Below, piece by piece: positions 1 to 6,819 of a stretch of 11,302 nt of DNA; position 1 is the first letter of the stretch, and each line of letters starts with the position of its first letter. The notes beneath the pieces are model-generated. The model did not search any database. It was not told the DNA's origin and saw only the letters and a list, made by a program, of their open reading frames with translations. Both the position numbers and the translations under genes were made by a program. Where the stretch lies: contig JAOQAA010000220.1 of assembly GCA_025963815.1 (NCBI GenBank), positions 1-11,302 on the forward strand. The letters run 5' to 3'. Source of the stretch: Capsulimonas sp. GTDB lineage: Bacteria > Armatimonadota > Armatimonadia > Armatimonadales > Capsulimonadaceae.

Positions 1-54
1 TGCGCGAACTAAATGCTATTCTTCGATGGTCTTGACAATCGATCTCAGGTCTTT

Positions 55-74
55 AACCCGCAGAGGCGGGTTTT
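55..74 (+). terminator. Intrinsic terminator of an upstream off-window gene
   Basis: A 7-bp perfect stem, AACCCGC (55-61) paired with GCGGGTT (66-72), has a 4-nt loop (AGAG) and runs into TTTT (71-74). The T tract is short, so this is a modest terminator. It sits before the transketolase promoter and probably insulates it from a plus-strand gene ending left of the window. A TAA at 10-12 could be that gene's stop, but too little is present to say. Confidence 0.5.
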
Positions 75-132
75 GGCGCTCTTCTAGGCGCGGTTTCAAC
101 CGCCAGCCGATTAGAGCTTCCTAAACGCTTAT

Positions 133-156
133 CTCTATCTAATCGATTAGATAGAG
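133..156. promoter_or_regulatory. Perfect 24-bp palindrome, candidate operator upstream of the transketolase promoter
   Basis: Bases 133-156 form a perfect 12+12 inverted repeat without a spacer. The half-site begins CTCTATCTAATC and the centre is ATCGAT. The centre is 59.5 bp upstream of the predicted transketolase transcription start (about 204) and ends 11 bp before the -35 box. It has no T tract and no loop, so a protein-binding operator is more likely than a terminator. The position suits an activator contacting RNA polymerase from upstream. The protein is unknown. Confidence 0.55.
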
Positions 157-167
157 CGGCGTTACGA

Positions 168-197
168 TTGACTCTGTTGAAACTTTTCGACTATAAT
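168..197 (+). promoter_or_regulatory. Sigma-70-type promoter of the transketolase gene
   Basis: The -35 box TTGACT (168-173) and the perfect -10 box TATAAT (192-197) are separated by 18 bp. The predicted start is near 204, leaving a leader of about 50 nt. The leader holds a GC-rich 12-bp palindrome (226-237) just before the Shine-Dalgarno sequence. Because the promoter lies inside the longest possible reading frame (from TTG 168), that frame's first 29 codons cannot be the true N-terminus. Confidence 0.75.
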
Positions 198-254
198 GGC
201 TCGGAACTGGTAAAAATAGCAGGCGCGCCCGCGGGCGGCCATAAGGAGTGTTTT

Positions 255-2102
255 ATGACCGATCAGATACAGGATTGGAAAGAGCTAGCGGCGCAGCTTC
301 GCGTCGACAGCATCCGATGCACCACGGCGGCCGCCTCGGGCCACCCGACTTCGTCCATGTCCGCCGCGGACCTGCTGTCCGTGCTCTTAGCCAAGTATCT
401 GAAGTACGATTGGGATAACCCGAAGCATCCCAACAACGACCATTTGATTTTCAGCAAGGGCCATGCGTGCCCGCTGCTTTACGCCGCCTACAAGGCCGCC
501 GGCGCTGTTACCGACCAGGAATTGCTGACCCTGCGTCAATTGGGCAGCCGCCTGGAAGGCCACCCGAACCCGCACACGCTGCCGTGGGTGGATGTGGCGA
601 CGGGATCGCTGGGACAGGGACTGCCGATCGGTGTCGGCGTTGCGCTCGACGGTAAGTATGTCGATAAGCTTCCCTTCCGCGTCTGGGTGCTCCTGGGCGA
701 CAGCGAGATGGCCGAAGGTTCTGTGTGGGAGGCTTTCGATAAGGCGTCTTACTACAAGCTGAACAACTTGATCGCTATCATCGACGTCAACCGCCTCGGA
801 CAGCGCGGCGAGACGGACCTGGGCTGGAACACCGCCGCTTACGCCGCCCGCGCCACCGCGTTCGGCTGGCACGCCATTGTCCTGGATGGCCAGAGCGTGG
901 AAGAAGTCGATGCGGCCTACGCCGAAGCGCTGACCCAAACTGACAAGCCGACCGTTCTGATCGCCAAGACCAAGAAGGGCGCCGGCGTCTCGTTCCTCGC
1001 GGACCACGACGGCTGGCATGGCAAGGCGCTGAACGCCGATCAGGCCAAAGAAGCGATTGCGGAGCTGGGTGGCGAGCGCCACATCATCGTCAATGTCGCG
1101 AAGCCCGAAGATCTTCAGCCGGCGCCCGGAATTACCGAGCAGCCGCTAAAACTTCCCGTCTATGAGTTCGGAACCAAGGAAGCCACGCGCAAGGCGTACG
1201 GCGACGCTCTGGTCGCGATTGGCGCCGCCCGCGCGGATGTCGTCGTTCTGGACGGCGAGGTCTCCAACTCCACGCACGCCGATGAGTTCAAGAAGGCGTA
1301 TCCCGATCGCTTCTTCGAGATGTTCATCGCCGAGCAGCAGCTCGTTTCCGCCGCCGCCGGTTTCGGCGTCCGCAAGAAGAAGGCGTTCGCCTCCACCTTC
1401 GCGGCGTTCTTCACCCGCGCTTACGATCAGGTCCGCATGGGCGCGATCTCAAACTCGACGATCAAGCTCGTCGGCTCCCACGCCGGCGTCAGCATTGGCG
1501 AGGACGGCCCGTCGCAGATGGCCCTGGAAGACCTTGCGTCCTTCCGCGCCGTCTACGGAAGCACGGTCCTGTACCCGAGCGACGCCAACCAGACGGGCCA
1601 CCTGGTCGATCTACTCGCTGACCAGCCGGGCATCTCCTACATGCGCACCACGCGTGAGAAGACGAACATCATCTACGGTCCCGACGAGAAGTTCACCATC
1701 GGCGGCAGCAAGGTCGTCAAGCAGTCCGACAGCGACCAAGTGACCGTCGTCGGCGCCGGCATCACCCTGCACGAAGCCATCAAGGCGCACGACACGCTGG
1801 CTGCTGAAGGCATCAATATCCGCGTCATTGATCTCTACTCGGTCAAGCCCGTGGACAAAGAAGGCCTGATCGCCGCCGCAACCGCGACCGGCAACAAGGT
1901 CATCGTGGTCGAAGACCACTGGCCCGAAGGCGGCCTCGGCGACGCCGTCTTGGACGCCTTTGCGGATCTGGGCGACAAGTCCCCAGTCGTCATCAAGATG
2001 GCCGTCCGCATCATGCCCGGCTCCGGCAAACCGTTCGAACTCCTGAACGCCGCCGGTATCGACGCCGAGCACATCGTGAAGGCCGTCAAAGAGCTTCTCT
2101 AA
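255..2102 (+). CDS. tkt: Transketolase (short, animal-type)
   Basis: Thiamine diphosphate-dependent transketolase moves two-carbon ketol units between sugar phosphates in the non-oxidative pentose phosphate or Calvin-type pathway, in the cytosol. The 615-aa length matches the short family that includes mammalian TKT. Visible motifs, numbered from the chosen start, are SGHPTSS with H30, the diphosphate-binding GDSE (148-151) with N179, HGK with H255, the catalytic Glu of AEQQ (E360) starting the pyrimidine domain, SHAG (H409) and GEDGPSQM (D417). A C-terminal transketolase domain follows. The third residue of the usual GDG motif is Ser. The start at ATG 255 is chosen because AAGGAG (243-248) lies 6 nt upstream and because the promoter at 168-197 excludes the longer frame. 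The gene looks monocistronic, with a strong terminator 11 nt after the stop. The close relative 1-deoxyxylulose-5-phosphate synthase is unlikely given the length and motif set. Confidence 0.95.
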   Translation: MTDQIQDWKELAAQLRVDSIRCTTAAASGHPTSSMSAADLLSVLLAKYLKYDWDNPKHPNNDHLIFSKGHACPLLYAAYKAAGAVTDQELLTLRQLGSRLEGHPNPHTLPWVDVATGSLGQGLPIGVGVALDGKYVDKLPFRVWVLLGDSEMAEGSVWEAFDKASYYKLNNLIAIIDVNRLGQRGETDLGWNTAAYAARATAFGWHAIVLDGQSVEEVDAAYAEALTQTDKPTVLIAKTKKGAGVSFLADHDGWHGKALNADQAKEAIAELGGERHIIVNVAKPEDLQPAPGITEQPLKLPVYEFGTKEATRKAYGDALVAIGAARADVVVLDGEVSNSTHADEFKKAYPDRFFEMFIAEQQLVSAAAGFGVRKKKAFASTFAAFFTRAYDQVRMGAISNSTIKLVGSHAGVSIGEDGPSQMALEDLASFRAVYGSTVLYPSDANQTGHLVDLLADQPGISYMRTTREKTNIIYGPDEKFTIGGSKVVKQSDSDQVTVVGAGITLHEAIKAHDTLAAEGINIRVIDLYSVKPVDKEGLIAAATATGNKVIVVEDHWPEGGLGDAVLDAFADLGDKSPVVIKMAVRIMPGSGKPFELLNAAGIDAEHIVKAVKELL

Positions 2103-2113
2103 ATACGCTCTCG

Positions 2114-2149
2114 AAAAATCCCGCCGCGCACTCGCGCGGCGGGATTTTT
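2114..2149. terminator. Strong bidirectional intrinsic terminator after transketolase
   Basis: A perfect 16-bp stem (2114-2129 with 2134-2149) has loop ACTC, a GC-rich core and AAAAA/TTTTT flanks, so it can work on both strands. It closes the transketolase transcript. The next gene (2170) therefore needs its own promoter, and I could not find a convincing one in the 20 nt between them. Confidence 0.9.
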
Positions 2150-2169
2150 CCATATTTGATTCACACACC

Positions 2170-2715
2170 ATGCAAATCATCCGCTCCCCTCAATCCATCA
2201 TCGGCTACCACGGCTGCGACCTTGATGTCGCGGAACGCTTACTTCGCGGCGAGCCATTTCAAAAATCGACAAACGATTACGATTGGTTAGGCTCGGGGGT
2301 GTACTTCTGGGAATATGCGCCATATCGCGCCTGGGACTGGGCGCAGAAGCGATATGGCGAGCGCGCGGCAGTTCTCTATGCAAAGATCGCTCTGGGGGAG
2401 TGCTTGAACCTCTTAGACACCGACTATTTCGCCGACTTAAAATCCGTCCATAGCAAACTCGCTGAGGCGTTTGCTATTCAGGGTGTTCCTCTTCCGACAA
2501 ATAGTCGTGGCGCCAATCGCTTGGATCGTAGCGTGATCGACAAATTTTGCGAGTTTTACACGTTGAATGGTGGTTATTTTGACACTGTACGTTGCTGCTT
2601 TCCAGAAGGAGAATCCCTCTACGAAGGCTCAAAGATTTTAAGCCACACCCATACTCAAATCGCTGTGCGCAATGCGGGTTGTATTCGAGACTTAAAGCTG
2701 GTACACTTTGAATAA
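2170..2715 (+). CDS. Probable ADP-ribosyltransferase-fold protein, function unknown
   Basis: This is a 181-aa soluble protein with no signal peptide or membrane segment. The N-terminal half reads like the PARP/HYE-type ADP-ribosyltransferase fold: GYHG (H14) as the NAD-binding His motif, then DWLGSGVYFWE (39-48) with Y45 followed by an Ala/Trp-rich helix, as in YHG...GxGVY...A..WA families such as DUF3990-type proteins. Near the C-terminus HTQIAVRN (161-168) resembles the strand carrying the third catalytic residue; Gln163 would stand where Glu is usual. The fold is an inference from motif order and spacing, not from a database match. Start ATG 2170 has no evident Shine-Dalgarno. The downstream 79-aa gene begins 33 nt after the stop and may form a pair with it. 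Base composition from about 2230 is more AT-rich than the flanking housekeeping genes, consistent with an accessory gene. Alternatives are a stand-alone effector, a toxin of a toxin-antitoxin pair, or an RNA-processing enzyme of the same fold. Confidence 0.6.
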   Translation: MQIIRSPQSIIGYHGCDLDVAERLLRGEPFQKSTNDYDWLGSGVYFWEYAPYRAWDWAQKRYGERAAVLYAKIALGECLNLLDTDYFADLKSVHSKLAEAFAIQGVPLPTNSRGANRLDRSVIDKFCEFYTLNGGYFDTVRCCFPEGESLYEGSKILSHTHTQIAVRNAGCIRDLKLVHFE

Positions 2716-2748
2716 GATTATCTCTGGCTCTACTGGGGGAATAAAATT

Positions 2749-2988
2749 ATGGGATATCGAGGACGAATTGACGATCCTGGCGTGATGGAAGGCATTCTAG
2801 ATAGAATCCAGAATCTCACTCGGGAAGATTTGCTGGCAATGCTTGCCCGATATGACAACGAGAAGCCTGGCGACGTCATATTGCCCGGCGTGCCGCCACG
2901 CTCGATACATCAAGAAGTCTTGCTGGCTCCTGCTCCTCGCGCGTCCCGCGCGAAACGGCGGACGCCCAAGCATCAGAAAGCGGCGTAG
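2749..2988 (+). CDS. Small basic-tailed hypothetical protein
   Basis: This 79-aa protein is not recognised. Residues 10-40 look helical and charged (GVMEGILDRIQNLTREDLL), then a Pro/Gly-rich stretch follows. The last 20 residues are strongly basic (RASRAKRRTPKHQKAA), as in nucleic-acid-binding tails. Start ATG 2749 is supported by GGGGGA (2735-2740), 8 nt upstream. It lies 33 nt behind the probable ADP-ribosyltransferase-fold gene in the same direction, so co-transcription is likely. Size and position would fit an antitoxin or accessory partner, but no antitoxin domain is visible. A short hairpin with TTTT overlaps its stop codon (2977-2995). Confidence 0.55.
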   Translation: MGYRGRIDDPGVMEGILDRIQNLTREDLLAMLARYDNEKPGDVILPGVPPRSIHQEVLLAPAPRASRAKRRTPKHQKAA

Positions 2989-3017
2989 CCGTTTTGATTG
3001 ACCTATCGGTATCCTGA

Positions 3018-3040
3018 AGCCTCGCATTGTCTGCGAGGCT
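3018..3040 (+). terminator. Hairpin, probable terminator between small genes
   Basis: A 9-bp perfect stem, AGCCTCGCA (3018-3026) with TGCGAGGCT (3032-3040), has a 5-nt loop and is followed by GTCTTAATTTT, an interrupted T tract. It lies between the 79-aa gene and the next reading frame, so it probably ends the two-gene unit at 2170-2988. A weaker 4-bp GC hairpin followed by TTTT precedes it at 2981-2995. Confidence 0.5.
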
Positions 3041-3065
3041 GTCTTAATTTTGAATTGGATGAAAC

Positions 3066-3407
3066 ATGACCCCTGAAGAAGAAGCATTGGCGGCGCGGCT
3101 CGTCGCGGAGTATCAAGAGTATCACCGCAGCGAACGGGAGCGTGAGGAAGAGAAGGGAATGTACCTCCTCAAGCGCGGCCTGAAAGACGTCCTCGGTGTG
3201 GAGCCAGAGTTGACGACGGACAGCATCGTCTACATGGGCTGCAAGTTCGTCGCCTTTGGGGACGAAGGCGTCGCCATTGAATACATCTGTTCTGGCTGCG
3301 GCGCGGCGCACGTGAGGCCTGTCTATTCAAGCATGGATGTGGGAGAGTTTTTGATCCCGGAACAGCGGGCGCGGATCGAGAGTGACTGTCCGATGCCGAA
3401 GGATTAG
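3066..3407 (+). CDS. Hypothetical protein with one CxxC motif
   Basis: This 113-aa soluble protein is not recognised. Residues 1-40 are highly charged and probably helical (EEEALAARLVAEY, then a Glu/Arg-rich run). The rest looks like a compact alpha/beta domain. CSGCG (78-82) gives one CxxC, with further Cys at 59 and 109; this could be part of a zinc ribbon but the classic two-CxxC set is absent. Start ATG 3066 has only a weak Shine-Dalgarno-like GGATGA. It lies after a hairpin (3018-3040), so its transcription may be separate from the pair upstream. Codon use is ordinary for the window and supports real coding. Confidence 0.6.
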   Translation: MTPEEEALAARLVAEYQEYHRSEREREEEKGMYLLKRGLKDVLGVEPELTTDSIVYMGCKFVAFGDEGVAIEYICSGCGAAHVRPVYSSMDVGEFLIPEQRARIESDCPMPKD

Positions 3408-3454
3408 ATCTCGCGTAGATTTTAAGCCTTGTCTCCCAATAAAATTGCAGTTTG

Positions 3455-3490
3455 AAATACCGAGAGTTCCGAGTGGAATTCTCGGTATTT
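3455..3490. terminator. Long hairpin, probable bidirectional terminator
   Basis: AAATACCGAGA (3455-3465) pairs perfectly with TCTCGGTATTT (3480-3490). The stem continues through a G:T wobble into TTCC/GGAA with loop GAGT, giving a 16-bp stem overall with A-rich and T-rich flanks. It lies 47 nt after the 113-aa gene and just before the promoter-like motif of the next gene. Confidence 0.6.
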
Positions 3491-3491
3491 G

Positions 3492-3500
3492 TGCTATATT
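3492..3500 (+). promoter_or_regulatory. Possible extended -10 promoter of the secreted Ig-like protein
   Basis: TGCTATATT (3492-3500) is an extended -10 element (TGn followed by TATATT). No good -35 box lies at the right distance; that position falls inside the preceding hairpin. The predicted start is near 3507, leaving a leader of about 80 nt before ATG 3586. Confidence 0.35.
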
Positions 3501-3585
3501 GGTTATGTTATACAGCGATGGCGGAGTTGCTGCAGAACACTCCCCGTGATCGAATCTCATTGCGCAATATGAAAGGTTTGAGACA

Positions 3586-3936
3586 ATGACAGTTTCATGC
3601 AAAGTAGTAGCGTCCGCACTCTCGATTGCCGTTCTCTCCGTTCTCAGCACGACAACTCATTTCGCCCGCCCCGCCTATGCGCAGTTCGGCGCCGTCGACT
3701 ACATTAGCGGCACAACCTCGGCGTCACGCAATTCCATCGGCACGTTCAGTGCGGGGAGCATCCCGAATCAGAACATACCTTATACGTGGAGTTGTTTGGG
3801 CGGCACGATCATTTCGACGGGCGGCGCCAACAACAGCAGCATGACTTGGCGGGCTCCCAACACTGTGATGACATGCCGCATCTTCGTCCGTCAGACAGGC
3901 GTCGCGCCCGCCTCCGTGGCTGTACCGGTCAATTGA
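3586..3936 (+). CDS. Small secreted Ig-like domain protein
   Basis: This 116-aa protein has a Sec-type signal peptide: a lone Lys at residue 6, a hydrophobic core at about 7-21, and the cleavage motif AYA (30-32) before Gln33. The mature part is about 84 aa. It holds one beta-rich domain with TWSCLGGTI (67-75) and MTWRAPN (86-92), and Cys70 and Cys97 spaced as the disulfide pair of an Ig-like sandwich. The TW...GGTI...TWxAP pattern is typical of bacterial Ig/PKD-like repeats, normally found in long extracellular proteins; here a single copy stands alone. The start is supported by AAAGG (3572-3576), 9 nt before the ATG. The exact role is unknown: surface adhesion, binding of a partner, or a remnant of a larger protein are all possible. 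Confidence 0.65.
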   Translation: MTVSCKVVASALSIAVLSVLSTTTHFARPAYAQFGAVDYISGTTSASRNSIGTFSAGSIPNQNIPYTWSCLGGTIISTGGANNSSMTWRAPNTVMTCRIFVRQTGVAPASVAVPVN

Positions 3937-3967
3937 TTTTGTAACGGACATCGTTGGCAAATTTGAG

Positions 3968-4012
3968 AATCAAATCAGCGCTCCCGAATATTTCGGCGGC
4001 GCTGATTTGATT
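3968..4012. terminator. Bidirectional terminator between convergent genes
   Basis: A 14-bp perfect stem (3968-3981 with 3999-4012; core CAAATCAGCGC/GCGCTGATTTG) encloses an inner CCGAA/TTCGG hairpin. T-rich sequence follows on the plus strand (ATTTTGAGGTTTT), and the minus strand also reads into T-rich sequence. It sits between the end of the secreted-protein gene (3936) and the stop of the WYL regulator (4025), serving both. Confidence 0.8.
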
Positions 4013-4024
4013 TTGAGGTTTTCG

Positions 4025-5011
4025 TCAATTTTGCGCGTCGTAAATCCCCACCATCTTCCGCGCGGCGTCGGCGACGGCCACTCTTAATGGCGCGGGTTCC
4101 AGCACTTCGGCTTGGCCGCCGAAGGAGAGGACCCAGTAGAGGATTTCTTCGTAGCCGGACACGATGACGCGGAAGAGGACGGAGCCGTCGGATTGTTTGT
4201 CGATGTGCTGGGTGGGGTGCCACTGGCCGCCGAGGATCCAGGAGGCGGTGCTGGGGGCGAAGCGGACGACGACTTCGGTGGGTTCACCGCCGGCCTGGAG
4301 CTGCCAGCCTTTGGCGAGCCATTCCTGAAGATCGAAGTCGGCGGGGTAACGGAAGTGGAGCTTGTCTTCCACACGAAGCCATTTGATCCGGTCGAGACCA
4401 AAGGTGCGGATGCCCTGGCGCAAATGGCAGAATCCGACCATGTACCAGGCGCCGATCTTGAAGGTGAGGCCGTAGGGGTCGACACGACGTTTGGAGGGCT
4501 CGGAGCGGCTGCGGGAGAAGTAGGTAATGTCCACCGGGTTGTGGTGGATCATGGCGTTTTGCAAGTCTTGGTAGACGCTGGCGGAGAATTCACGCACGAC
4601 CGGCTGGCTGACGGCGACGCGGGCGTGGGCTCGGCGGATCTCGGCGGAGATCCTTTGAGGCAGGACCTGATCGATCTTCTTCAGGGCGGTCGCAAGGGCG
4701 TCGCGGTATCCTGCCCCCGCCTGTTCGGCGAAGGTGGAGCCGGCAATGCGCAGGGCGAGCGCTTCGGGCGGGGTGAAGGAGGTCGGCAGGAACTTCATCT
4801 CAGCGAGGCCGAACTTGCCGTTCTTGCGCTTGATCTGCCCCCATTGGCGCAGGATCGCGATGTCGCGCTCGATGGTGGCGCGCGAAACGCTGAACTTCGC
4901 CTCCAGGTCGGCGGCGTCCCATTTCCAGGGCTCGCTGTCGATCAGTTGGAGGATCTGAATGAGACGGGTGAATTGTTCTTCAAGTGTCATAAGTGATCGC
5001 TCAGCCGCCAT
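4025..5011 (-). CDS. WYL-domain transcriptional regulator (YafY/PafBC-like)
   Basis: This 328-aa protein is a ligand-responsive DNA-binding regulator. Residues about 10-72 form a DeoR-like winged helix, with recognition helix SVSRATIERDI (41-51). A linker region (75-145) follows. The WYL domain (about 155-225) carries the WYL-type motif WYM (189-191) and the conserved FGLDRI stretch (204-209). The C-terminal part (about 243-325) fits the WCX extension. WYL domains sense nucleic acids or small nucleotides and often control DNA-damage or defence genes. Start ATG 5011 is preferred over the internal ATG at 4990 because AAGGAC lies 8-9 nt upstream, overlapping the TAA stop of the preceding gene. 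It is the last gene of the rlmN operon (11-nt gap) and could regulate that operon or act elsewhere; the sequence does not say which. Confidence 0.9.
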   Translation of the reverse strand: MAAERSLMTLEEQFTRLIQILQLIDSEPWKWDAADLEAKFSVSRATIERDIAILRQWGQIKRKNGKFGLAEMKFLPTSFTPPEALALRIAGSTFAEQAGAGYRDALATALKKIDQVLPQRISAEIRRAHARVAVSQPVVREFSASVYQDLQNAMIHHNPVDITYFSRSRSEPSKRRVDPYGLTFKIGAWYMVGFCHLRQGIRTFGLDRIKWLRVEDKLHFRYPADFDLQEWLAKGWQLQAGGEPTEVVVRFAPSTASWILGGQWHPTQHIDKQSDGSVLFRVIVSGYEEILYWVLSFGGQAEVLEPAPLRVAVADAARKMVGIYDAQN

Positions 5012-5022
5012 GGGCGGCGTCC

Positions 5023-6816
5023 TTAAGTCCAGAAATAAGCATTGCCGTGCGGCGGCAGATCGAAGCGCAGTTTCGTCACTTCACCGTTGGGATCCCAGTC
5101 GACCATGTAGTCGTTCGTGACCAAGGGAGCGCTGAGGCGTTTCGACTCGCGCAGCAGGACGACGTCGGCGTCGGTTCCGGATTCGACGATCGTGATTTCG
5201 CCCTGCGCGATCATGCGCCGCAGTGCTTCGGGTTCGTCGATGGTGTAGGGCAGGGGAGCGTCGCCCATCAGCTGCACGGGGAAGTAGCCTTTGGCGCGCA
5301 GGGCGCGGCGCAGCTCTAAAATGGGTTTGAGGCGCGCGCGCGCATTGGTCATCGATTCCTGGTCGAACCATGCTGCGTTGCTTGCATCCACGACAGCGGC
5401 GCCGAGCGCCTTTTTTTGCAGCGGCGCAAGGTAAGTGCGGTCGCCTTCGGCAGCCAGCTCCAGAGCGCCCAGGAGACGGGCGTGCAGCGCGGCGTCCGTG
5501 GTTTCGGCGTGCGCCAGACTTTTGCGGACGCTTGCGACAATGGGAAGGTCGCCCCGATCAATGGCGGCGATGATTTCGCTGGCCGTGAGCGGGTATGGGA
5601 AAAAGCCGGGGAGCGGCAGAATGTCGTCGGCGCTGAGCGCTCCGGGCGCGGGATCGAGCGTGTCGGCGAGTGTCGGCGAAAGCTGTTTGCGGATGTGCTT
5701 TTGCAGACGCGCGTAGGCCTGACCGTTGAGTTTGCGTAGCCGCGCGAACGCCGCGCCCGCGTGCTTGACGGCCTCGCGGTCATCGGCGCGGATCGAAGCC
5801 ACAAAGGCGCGGGACACTTTCTCGGCTTCGGGAGTTTGGGGATCGATCAATAACAGCTTGACCATGGCGTCGGTGGCCGCGCGCAGATCGCCGCGTCCCA
5901 GGCTCGCCGTCACCAGCGCGCGTGCGGAGATCGAAGCAGCGCGCGTATCTCCAGACGCTTCCATCACCCGCGCGATGATATCGAGCGCCGTTAGATTGTG
6001 AGAGTCGGCGCGCAGGACATCGTTGGCGAGGCTGAGCGCCTGATCGTGCCGGTTCTTGTCGATGAGATGCCGCACGGCTTCTTCCCAAACGGCGTCGGAC
6101 GATGATGTCTGGCTGGTCTTTGCGTTGGCCGCGTGGCTTGCCGCGCTGCGTGTGTGTGGCGCGTGGCCTGAAAGAGACTTCAGCAGCTGAGCGCGCTCGG
6201 CGGTGAGACGCGCCGTCTGCCGCTCCAGACGCGCGATGCGCTGGGCGTGCTTGTCAGCCAGTAGCGCCTGTGCGTCCCGTTCGGCTTCGGCGGCTCGAAG
6301 AGCTAGGTTCGATTCGTATTCCCGCCGCTCCAGCTCCCGGACTTTTTCTTTCAGAGCCGCGATCTGCTCGCGCGCCTCTTCCCGGTCACGCTTGCGCTTT
6401 TGACGCTCTTGATGGAGCTGTTCTTCGTGGCGCTTAGCGTCTTCATCTGTTGCAGCGGTCTTCTCAGGCTTTGGGGACAGCGTGGAGGGACGAAGGGCGT
6501 CTTCGGCTTCGCTGAGATCGCGCAGCTTCTGCGCGAAGACGCCGTTGCGTGCGGCTTCTTCGGCGAGGCGCCGGCGAACGACTGGGTTGCCCAGACCTTG
6601 ATGGTTCATCCGGAAACCCGAGAACGCAGTGGTGCGGAGCAGTAAATAGTCTTTGTCTTGGAGAAGAGCGAGGACGGGAGGCGCTTTCAGTGCGGAGAGA
6701 AGTGTGATCGTCTCGTCAAAGGCGAGCGGCTCGGGATTGGGAGCGGCGGATTCTTCGGCCGGGGAGACGTCGGAAATCGTTTCCGGCTCCAAAGCGTTCC
6801 GATCTTCCGCCGCCAT
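5023..6816 (-). CDS. Coiled-coil / helical-repeat / C-terminal PIN-NYN ribonuclease-like protein
   Basis: This is a 597-aa soluble protein. Residues 1-30 are acidic and disordered. Residues 31-110 form an N-terminal helical domain. Residues 128-215 are a long Glu/Arg/Lys-rich coiled coil, then a Ser/Ala linker follows. Residues 240-380 look like TPR-type helical repeats. The C-terminal domain (about 465-585) resembles Zc3h12a-type NYN/PIN nucleases: AVVDASN (D477, N480), SGTDADVVLLR (D549, D551) and VTNDYMVD (N568, D569, D573) supply the expected acidic metal-binding cluster. An endoribonuclease activity is inferred, not shown. The upstream gene rlmN ends 3 nt before ATG 6816, and the WYL regulator starts 11 nt after the stop, so the three are almost certainly one transcript. 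A link with RNA modification or turnover, perhaps at the ribosome, is plausible from the context. The acidic set is complete, so the nuclease domain looks intact rather than degenerate. Confidence 0.7.
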   Translation of the reverse strand: MAAEDRNALEPETISDVSPAEESAAPNPEPLAFDETITLLSALKAPPVLALLQDKDYLLLRTTAFSGFRMNHQGLGNPVVRRRLAEEAARNGVFAQKLRDLSEAEDALRPSTLSPKPEKTAATDEDAKRHEEQLHQERQKRKRDREEAREQIAALKEKVRELERREYESNLALRAAEAERDAQALLADKHAQRIARLERQTARLTAERAQLLKSLSGHAPHTRSAASHAANAKTSQTSSSDAVWEEAVRHLIDKNRHDQALSLANDVLRADSHNLTALDIIARVMEASGDTRAASISARALVTASLGRGDLRAATDAMVKLLLIDPQTPEAEKVSRAFVASIRADDREAVKHAGAAFARLRKLNGQAYARLQKHIRKQLSPTLADTLDPAPGALSADDILPLPGFFPYPLTASEIIAAIDRGDLPIVASVRKSLAHAETTDAALHARLLGALELAAEGDRTYLAPLQKKALGAAVVDASNAAWFDQESMTNARARLKPILELRRALRAKGYFPVQLMGDAPLPYTIDEPEALRRMIAQGEITIVESGTDADVVLLRESKRLSAPLVTNDYMVDWDPNGEVTKLRFDLPPHGNAYFWT

Positions 6817-6819
6817 GAT

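Noticed and set aside
1..12. Possible last codons and TAA stop of an upstream gene
   Set aside because: Three codons are too few to support a gene, although the terminator at 55-74 agrees with one ending nearby.
75..110. Short GCGGT/ACCGC inverted repeat
   Set aside because: A 5-bp stem without T tract in GC-rich DNA is not distinguishable from chance.
168..254. N-terminal extension of transketolase from TTG 168
   Set aside because: The promoter boxes lie within it, and ATG 255 has a strong Shine-Dalgarno; the extension has no family counterpart.
2150..2169. AT-rich stretch CATATTTGAT as a promoter for the gene at 2170
   Set aside because: No -35 box at a sensible distance; that position lies within the terminator hairpin.
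4112..4996. Open frame of 294 codons on the plus strand
   Set aside because: It is antisense to the WYL regulator, Gly/Asp/Glu-rich with no domain, and explained by the codon bias of the real gene.
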